Below are positions 57,240 to 64,000 of a stretch of DNA of 64,000 nucleotides, piece by piece. The notes below the pieces were generated by a model. That model searched no databases. It had not been told where the DNA came from and saw nothing but the letters and a program-made list of their open reading frames with translations. Both the position numbers and the translations under genes were made by a program. The number at the start of each line of letters is the position of its first letter. The first letter of the stretch is position 1. Source of the stretch: Ophioderma brevispina (taxonomy: Eukaryota; Echinodermata; Ophiuroidea; Amphilepidida; Ophiodermatidae); NCBI GenBank assembly GCA_023653785.1, contig JAMKCH010049418.1, forward strand, positions 1 to 64,000, written 5' to 3'.

Positions 57240-57680
57240 TCCTGCACCATTCCAGAACAACTAATGTAAACAACGTGGGAAGCGGTTGAATTCGATACAA
57301 AAAAAATCTGACTTGTCCTGTATATCCATGGTACTTCTTTGAATGCTACAATTTTTCGAAAGCATGCTGTGAATGTAGAATGTATGGCTATTACATAGTT
57401 GCAAGTTTTGAATATGATTTGTTGTATGAACACGTTTTAGGTAGAATTGCAGTCCTTTTCGTAATAGCGAAGGATTGACCATTTTATTTTTTCTCCAATA
57501 AAACAATCAAAAGGTTTGTAATAGTCTACCCATAATAGTGCCAAATTGTTCGTTCTACCCATAGATGTTCTGATAGGATGTTTTTTATCGGACCTTAAGA
57601 AAAATAAGAGTTGCTCTGATATACCAAAAAACATTCCTAAGTGAGGCAGGCACGCTCTTAATAACCAGGGAGCACGCACA
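57240..57680 (-). pseudogene. Non-LTR reverse transcriptase core fragment
   Basis: The minus-strand frame at 57679-57437 contains EQLLFFLRSDKK, then RTNNLALLWVDYYKPFD. This matches RT motif A of R2/Nimb-like LINEs, whose consensus is a (W)xDYxKAFD block with a catalytic aspartate. A second frame, 57506-57261, gives CSIQRSTMDIQDKSDFFCIE. That corresponds to the family's IQRGIFQGDSLSPLLFCI motif B region, heavily mutated. The YxDD-containing motif C was not found. At least one frameshift lies between motifs. It is an old, truncated copy, and the clade call is tentative. Confidence 0.6.
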
Positions 57681-58929
57681 CCATTTTTTAAATTCCCAAT
57701 GCTATTTTTGGTTACTATAGCCAGGTAGATAGCCGGGACACATGAAAAGAACTCAGAGGGCTGATTTCCAAACCTTCACACAGACCCCCTGGTGGGGCCC
57801 CCCAGGGGGGTCAACTTTGAACAGTATGCAAGTAGATCAAATTATGGGGTTCAAATGAAAGGCAAATCACCCAGGAATATGAATAGCACCTTATTTTGGG
57901 CTCAAACCTACATCGTTGCTGAAATCATGCATTAAAGTTGTCCAGAATATACAAAAGGTATCAAACGGGTGTGCTTCACAGACTATCATCTCAATTGGTA
58001 TTTGTCATTGTTGCCACCGATCCTTGTCATCATTTTCCATGTCCTTATCACCAGAATGACAATATTTACATGAACCATGCAGCCCACCCTCCCTCTTTTG
58101 GCCATTGTTAAGGTTCATTTTGGCACATTTTGGACATTTAGTTCGTATGTTATCAGTATTGAGCAATATTTTACTATTTAACAATTTGTATATTACAAAT
58201 AAGGAAAAAAATGTAGGAAAATTTCTGGATTTCCTGTCAGAATTAAAATTCCCTGATTTGTCCGATTTTTGTCGCAAACAAGTGGCAACCATTTCAGAAG
58301 TTCATATAGATTGTGGTTGATTCGAACAGTCCTATGATAATTTCAGAGTCGCACAGCAGTCACAGAATCATGTTACCATTAATGTGGACCAGTTTGTTTA
58401 AAGTTTCATTCCTAATATCAAGTAGAACTGCGCGGATCTCGGCTTTCACAGTTTGAGGCGGGGATAACCAATGTTGGTTAAATGTTAAGGATAAGCACGG
58501 AACCTTATTCAGACGTTGATCTGTATAGTAATTTTGTCACACCCTAAGGGCCCATGGTGTAGTTAGATGGGCGGGGATGGGACCAGGGGGCCCTAGCTTG
58601 GTGACACAGTTTACTAATGCAACTATGTCTGGGTGTCAGTAGCGACACCAGACTTCTTTTTTGGGGGGAGCAAAGTGTATTTTTGGGAAGTGAAATGGGG
58701 GTGAAAATGGGGGATGCAAAAGTGATTTTTTTAAATGGGGGGGGGCAAAAACTAACAATTTTGAGATTTGGTCCAAAAATCGCTGATTTTTGCCAAAATT
58801 TTGTGTTTTAGCCGAACATTCTCTGAATTTCTGCCACAAAATTATGTCATTGGTTTTCTGGCTGGAAGATGGGGCAAAGAAAAGGGCGGGGGAAATTCCC
58901 TCAATGCCCCCCCCCACCCTACCCCGCAT
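57681..58929. other. Noncoding; short GACCCCCTGG hairpin and G-rich repeat
   Basis: 57783-57812 forms GACCCCCTGG, a short loop and CCAGGGGGGTC. A G-run-rich block at 58640-58920 (AAATGGGGGTGAAAATGGGG and similar) starts near GTAGCGACACCAGAC and ends in C9. It resembles an old dispersed repeat. Confidence 0.4.
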
Positions 58930-59320
58930 GTAGGTCCCATTTTATAACTGCCATGCCCTAGAGTTAAGAGCCTAACTACCACAGGGTCCCTTTCCAACTA
59001 GCCCATGGGTCATTCCAAATACAATGATACCCTTTCAACTGTCTCAGAGCCCCTTCCCAGATTTAACAGCCACTTCCCAGTAAACCCAGATTCAGCCCTT
59101 TCCTCTATAACACGGATGAATTTTCCCAACTAACCCAGGTCCCCTTCCAACTACCCCAAGCCCGCATTTCAACACAGCCTCCACACCGATGCCAAATATC
59201 AAACGGTTTCCTTTTCAACTACCCAGATTTCCTGCACAATTACCTCCACAGGGTCACCTTCCACAGGGTTCCCTTTCCAAATTTCGCACAAGGTCTCCTA
59301 ATCAACACCCACAAGTGTTT
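58930..59320. repeat. Degenerate minisatellite, CCCTTTCCAACTA-type units
   Basis: Words such as CCCTTTCCAACTAGCCCA, CCCTTTCAACTGTCTCAGA, CCCCTTCCAACTACCCC and TTCCTTTTCAACTACCCAG recur at irregular spacing of roughly 25-35 bp. The block is strikingly C-rich on this strand next to an AT-rich tract. Confidence 0.65.
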
Positions 59321-59339
59321 GCCAATCATCACTTTCACA

Positions 59340-60830
59340 ACACTTTATTACCTTTACTCAATTTCAGGTTTTTCTTTTCACAAATAAAAAAAATATTATA
59401 AAAATGGAATATATTTTTTAGTTGATAATTTTTTTTCAAATTTTTATTTGTCACTTTAATTCTAGTTTTATTATTTGGCGATTTTTAAGTCTTATTCCTT
59501 GTTTTTATATATTTATTTTGGTTAATTATAAATATTTTACATATGTCATAATTGTTTTTTTTTTCTTTTGTTGTTTTAATTTAGTCTTCATATTGTATTT
59601 CCCTTTCAGTATTTACTACATTTTCAAAAATCACAAGCAGCAATTACAAACGATCACTTAACAATTAACAAAAATACAGCAGAAAATACATAAAAATCAA
59701 CACAGGTAGTAATATAAAGCAGATGAACAGCACCAAGTTGGAAAAGGAGAGTTAACGGAGGATAAAAATCGAACCTCCATTTTCTAAAATGGCTTGAAAG
59801 TTTCCCTCTTTTCATAGCAACAGAGTATTCGGTCTCCTATTACCTAATAAAAGATTTAACGTTGCAAACAGGGATCTTACATTGAAACTAGAAACACAGA
59901 ATATTAATATTTGACCACACAAAAATAAATAGCTGAGAAAGTTATCCTGAAAAACCCAACACATCTTATCCAGTTTGGAAATCGAGAAATCAATGTCATG
60001 TTATCTTGAATGATGCTAAGAAGAATCATCCCAACAATGAGGCTTTACATAATCACATCCACAAAAAAATATGAGTAATTGTTTCAAAAAGTCACAAAGG
60101 CTGGATCTCTTACGATTAATTTTTAAAGAAAAATAATCAAATGCAATTGGAATCTTTACAATTTATTTTAAAAAGAAAATACATCAAAGAGCGGAGTTTT
60201 GTGTCAATTGGCCATTAAAATTAGTATCATATTTATTTTTTAAACACATATATTTGTTCATTTTCAATGCTTATATTTTTTTATTTTTAATTTTTTTTTT
60301 TTGTTGTTACATACCTTATTGGAGTTGTGTTTTTTAATTTGTCAATTTCATTTTATTTACCATCTGTTGGTATTTAATAACAGAAAATGATTAAAATACC
60401 ATGCCGCATCTTTACTGAACAAATTCTTTGCTTTTTATTTTCATTTTCTTTTAATCTACTAGTATTTTATTTGGTCATATTTTAATTAAGTATTGTTTGT
60501 ATTTATTTTAGAATGATTGTTTATTATTTGTTATGTTCATTTGTATTTATTTTGATTGATTTACGTTTAATGTTTTATTTATTAATACTAATTTCTTTTA
60601 AATAATTGTATTAACTAGCATGGCATTATTTTTGTTTTTACTCATTTTAAAATAAAATAAATTAGAGATACAGATTTTTTTTTTTATTTTGCCAACTTGG
60701 ATTCAATAGGGTAGTTATCTTAGTTTTGTCATTTAATTGTTTCTTTATTTCAGTTGTTATTCTTTGTTTTTACCTAAATTGTTTTAGTTATGAAATTTTG
60801 TATTAATTTTTAAGCTGGCCTGAAGGATTT
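59340..60830. other. Very AT-rich tract without genes
   Basis: It is dominated by TTTATTT/AAATAAA words with several T runs (59558, 60290, 60676). It contains no exon or inverted-end signature that I can support. It is the most AT-rich kilobase-scale part of the window by eye. Confidence 0.5.
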
Positions 60831-61507
60831 ATCCATATGACTGAGAAATCCATAGACATGGGCGGGGTTTTTTTATCAGAAGACATTAGATAGGGTCCAT
60901 TTTACCAAAAAAACTTGCACAAAATGCTCTAAAAGCAACCGTTTAAAACAAAACGTAATATGATGTTTGAAGAAAACCTAAAATGTACACTTTTCTACCA
61001 AATGACCTTAGGCTGAGAAAAGCCATAGGCCTATGCCGTGGTGAGGGTTTCGAGGCCTCAGCCGCACATCCCCGACCAAACCCAAATTCGAGTGCCCCCC
61101 CCCCCCCACGCGGTTACGTCCGCAATTCATATAAGAAAAGATAATATTTATTCCACTTTAATCCAAGGACGTATCATTGTCTGCCCAATATGTTTGTTAC
61201 TTATAAAGTAGCAATGTCATTTCAAGCTGTCAAATTCTGCCGTCTCGATGCAGTTACACCAAAACTCAATGTCTTACAATATCACACAGGTGACAAAAGC
61301 AACTTGTGACTGCATTTTTAAGTACCAAATAATATCCTAGACAATCTTGACAACAAAATGTTCATGGGGATTAAAGCCAATTATGATTGTAAAGAAGGAT
61401 TAGTCGTGGAATAATCATGTGCAAACTGATAAGACTGCAGCAGGGAAGTACAACAGTATAGCAATCAGTAGGCACAGCCCGTATGCCAGCCGTATGCCAT
61501 TTATCAA
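60831..61507. other. Noncoding
   Basis: GCCATAGGCCTATGCCGTGG and a C14 run at 61095-61108 are the only landmarks. Confidence 0.35.
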
Positions 61508-61855
61508 GATTAAGAGAGGGGGCTACAGAGGTGCAACATAGGCTATTTAAATGGGTGTGAATGTTAACACCCTGTGCCAAGAAAGAAATCTAATATTGTA
61601 TGGCAAAGGAAAGTTTATTTACATTTCATTCATTTTTTTTATACCCAAATCCACCCTCAAGGATGAAAAAACAAAAAAACGACCTCACACAAATAAGAAC
61701 AAAGTGAATATTTCACCATATTCACTGTGGGGCAAAATTGACCCCCCTTTACAAGGGGTTGTGTGAATTTTTTTGTGGGATCCATGAAAGGGTATGATAC
61801 TAGGGGGCATATAAAGTTATCCAAAAATGTGTGTCAAGTAAAAATGATGAAATAA
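61508..61855 (+). repeat. Dispersed duplication X, copy 2 (partner 44645-44975)
   Basis: It is collinear with 44645-44975 and in the same orientation. It ends at AATGTGTGTCAAGTAAAAAT without the adjacent GGCGCC-type MITE. Confidence 0.85.
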
Positions 61856-64000
61856 CTAGTTTGGGACCTGGCATCTGGTTATAAGTATAATCTCATGTTT
61901 TGGGTGGATCTCTTTATGAAGAAACTTCGTTTGAAAAATTTTACGTCAGTATCTTTGGAATAATTGATTCGAGAAATCAAAGTGGATAATTTAATTCGTT
62001 CATCCAGTAGCTAAGTTCAATGATTCTTTATTGGTATCTTCTGATAAAAATCACAATAGCAAAATTATGAATTTTAGTACCAGCACAAATCGGACGTTTG
62101 GACTTTTTTTGATTGAAAATCAATCTAATAAGAACAAGGAAGCCATTAAGTACAACACTCTACGAGTGTATGGCTACTCCTAGTGAAGCAAATACAATTA
62201 AAAATAAGGAAAGTTTGGACATAGGCAATGTGAATTAACAAGTTACGCACTCATTAGTACTACCCCTATAACCCCTATAGGGATGGGGTTATGTTGGATG
62301 TAACTTGGTAACTAGCATGTGTACAATTGTCCAAAACTATACCTTATTTTACTTGGGATTACATCCAAAGAAATATGAGACCATTTCCACTGAAATTGAA
62401 GGTTTTTTAAATTTGACCCGCAGAAGCTAAATTTGACCTTTGCCTCTACAAACGGTTTTCAGTTTATAACTACATAAAGGGTAAGTCAGAGATAGCACAA
62501 AAACTATACATTTTTTACTCCTTGTGATCATACGACCATTTTGGTATGCATTCAAAACACATTGGGACCACTTTTCAATTCTGACCCCTGTAAAATCTTT
62601 TGCAAACCCGACTATATCGCTTAAGCACACTGAGAATGGCATCATGCATTGTCGTGTATATCTAGTAGAGGTAGCCTGGTTATTAAATGCCTCCTTGGCC
62701 CGCCCCCCCTCCCCTAGGTGGTACCAATAAGGCTAATTTAGATGGTCTGGATCATCCACTAATGCGGACAATCCATGACGCCCACTTTCCTGATACCATC
62801 CTGAAATGCCAAACGATCATGTCATTATTCCCCCAAAATCAAAAGAAAATGTTTTTAATACATCCTTCCCATAAATGAAGTAAATTCACTGTATTTCTGA
62901 TGGAATCTTAAGAAAATATGCAGGCTAGACATCCATTTCCGGGGACACTAATCACAAATGATTAGAAACTCCATCACGTGTTTGTGAACGACCGGAAAGG
63001 GTGATGAAAGTAACATGAATACATTGAAAGAGGACGCTAAGAACCAAGTTAATGAATAAGCGAAAATACGATGGAGGAATGCTTAAAATGCATACAATTA
63101 ATTGGTCCCTAACACGCCTCTCATGAAAAGCTACTATCCATAAAAGATTTTAATAGAAGCTAGCTATGCAATCATTGTTTTTTTTCGATCAGAGGGTGTT
63201 TTTTATCCCACCCACACGCCTGGGGTCACATGGCCTCATAAAGATGGACTTCCAAATCATGGTGCATCATGAACATTAAAATTCTAAATCTGATGCAGGC
63301 AAGCATATCAGTCTTTACAGCAGGTTTATTGTCTTCTTCCAAAAACCTGTATAATCCTAGTGATGTATATCATTTTTCTACTAAACTTCATTTCAAATAA
63401 TGTGTATTATGCATTTGGTGTGGTTTGTATGTTTATTGTAGATAATGTGAAGAATTTCCCTGCTAGCATTGGTTTCTTCAGACATTATAGCAAGCCCAAT
63501 ATCCAATAGACCAGGTCTAATCAAGCTGTATTTTGAAAGCACGACTACTGTGTATTGACGTAGCTGGACTGTCAATTCTTGTTTGAAACGCGTGATGATC
63601 ACATCCCAGGCCACATCATTTTCCTCATTTGCTTATTCAGACCCGTTGGTTGGGAAGTTCTTGGATGCATTGGCTCTCTACTCGCCCATTTAGTTCCGTT
63701 TTTGCCCTTGAATGGGCACAACAATGAGCCAATATCACTTTAAAAGTAGTTAGGATACGCGCAACTCCCATTTCACAAACATTTGGTCGCTTGAGAAACC
63801 CATCTCTCGTTTCACGGCCAGGGTTCCGCGCCTTTTTAATTGATATTTATAATTCTATTACCTCGCATTACGAAATTTTGTCTACTTTCTAAAGCTTGTG
63901 TGAAATCAAGAATTAAAAAAAAAAAAAAAAAAAACAGTTACAAAAAACAAAAAAAAAAACAAAAAGGTAATTCATTTAAAAGTCTCGATGAAGTACTTAG
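61856..64000. other. Noncoding; A-rich tract at the right edge
   Basis: Nothing with coding support was found. A 73-codon frame at 63614-63393 (minus) has a plausible composition (AWDVIITRFKQ, LLDIGLAIMSEE) but no recognised domain or splice partners. Poly-A-rich sequence lies at 63914-63966. Confidence 0.35.

Overview
This window looks like a gene-poor, repeat-dense stretch of a eukaryotic nuclear genome, most likely a marine invertebrate. The evidence is AT-rich intergenic DNA, spliceosomal-type splice signals, and degraded copies of Harbinger, DIRS and several non-LTR elements, together with many foldback elements and MITEs. Frequent TAGGCCTA-like words and AGGTCA-rich dispersed repeats would fit an echinoderm or hemichordate, but that placement is an inference. 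There is no bacterial gene organisation, no CRISPR array and no rRNA. Almost all short open frames are chance frames inside repeats.

Host-gene evidence is thin. There is a terminal coding exon at 83-327 (+). A well-bounded internal exon lies at 18704-18910 (+). A possible first coding exon lies at 33138-33257 (+). No complete gene is present.

Transposon-derived coding remnants are much clearer. A HARBI1-like Harbinger transposase on the minus strand occurs as two pieces, 17170-16558 and 6375-6085. They abut in protein space and carry splice-like edges about 10.2 kb apart. Non-LTR reverse-transcriptase tails lie at 13455-12411 (-) and 38410-37375 (-), and an RT catalytic-core fragment lies at 57680-57240 (-). 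A GC-richer DIRS-type element (RT tail, RNase H, tyrosine recombinase) spans 46436-48320 (+).

Repeat architecture by region. 0-9 kb: short tandem duplications, hairpins, MITEs, and a repeat split by an apparent 1.1-kb insertion. 10-17 kb: a TIR family with GGCCCGTATTC-like ends, a head-to-head MITE pair and Harbinger sequence. 21-31 kb: TIR elements, a ~365-bp satellite, two foldback elements of about 1 kb and 0.8 kb, and a 60-bp tandem array whose unit carries two palindromes. 35-36 kb: a ~143-bp tandem array. 39.5-43.3 kb and 53.7-57.0 kb: direct segmental duplicates, the first carrying a 1.5-kb TIR insertion that the second lacks. 48.6-50.9 kb: a ~815-bp tandem array abutting the DIRS remnant. 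59.3-60.8 kb: a very AT-rich tract.

Many paired copies differ mainly by single-base indels, often at homopolymers. Real decay and residual long-read assembly error cannot be separated from the sequence alone, so frameshift counts in the pseudogenes are provisional.
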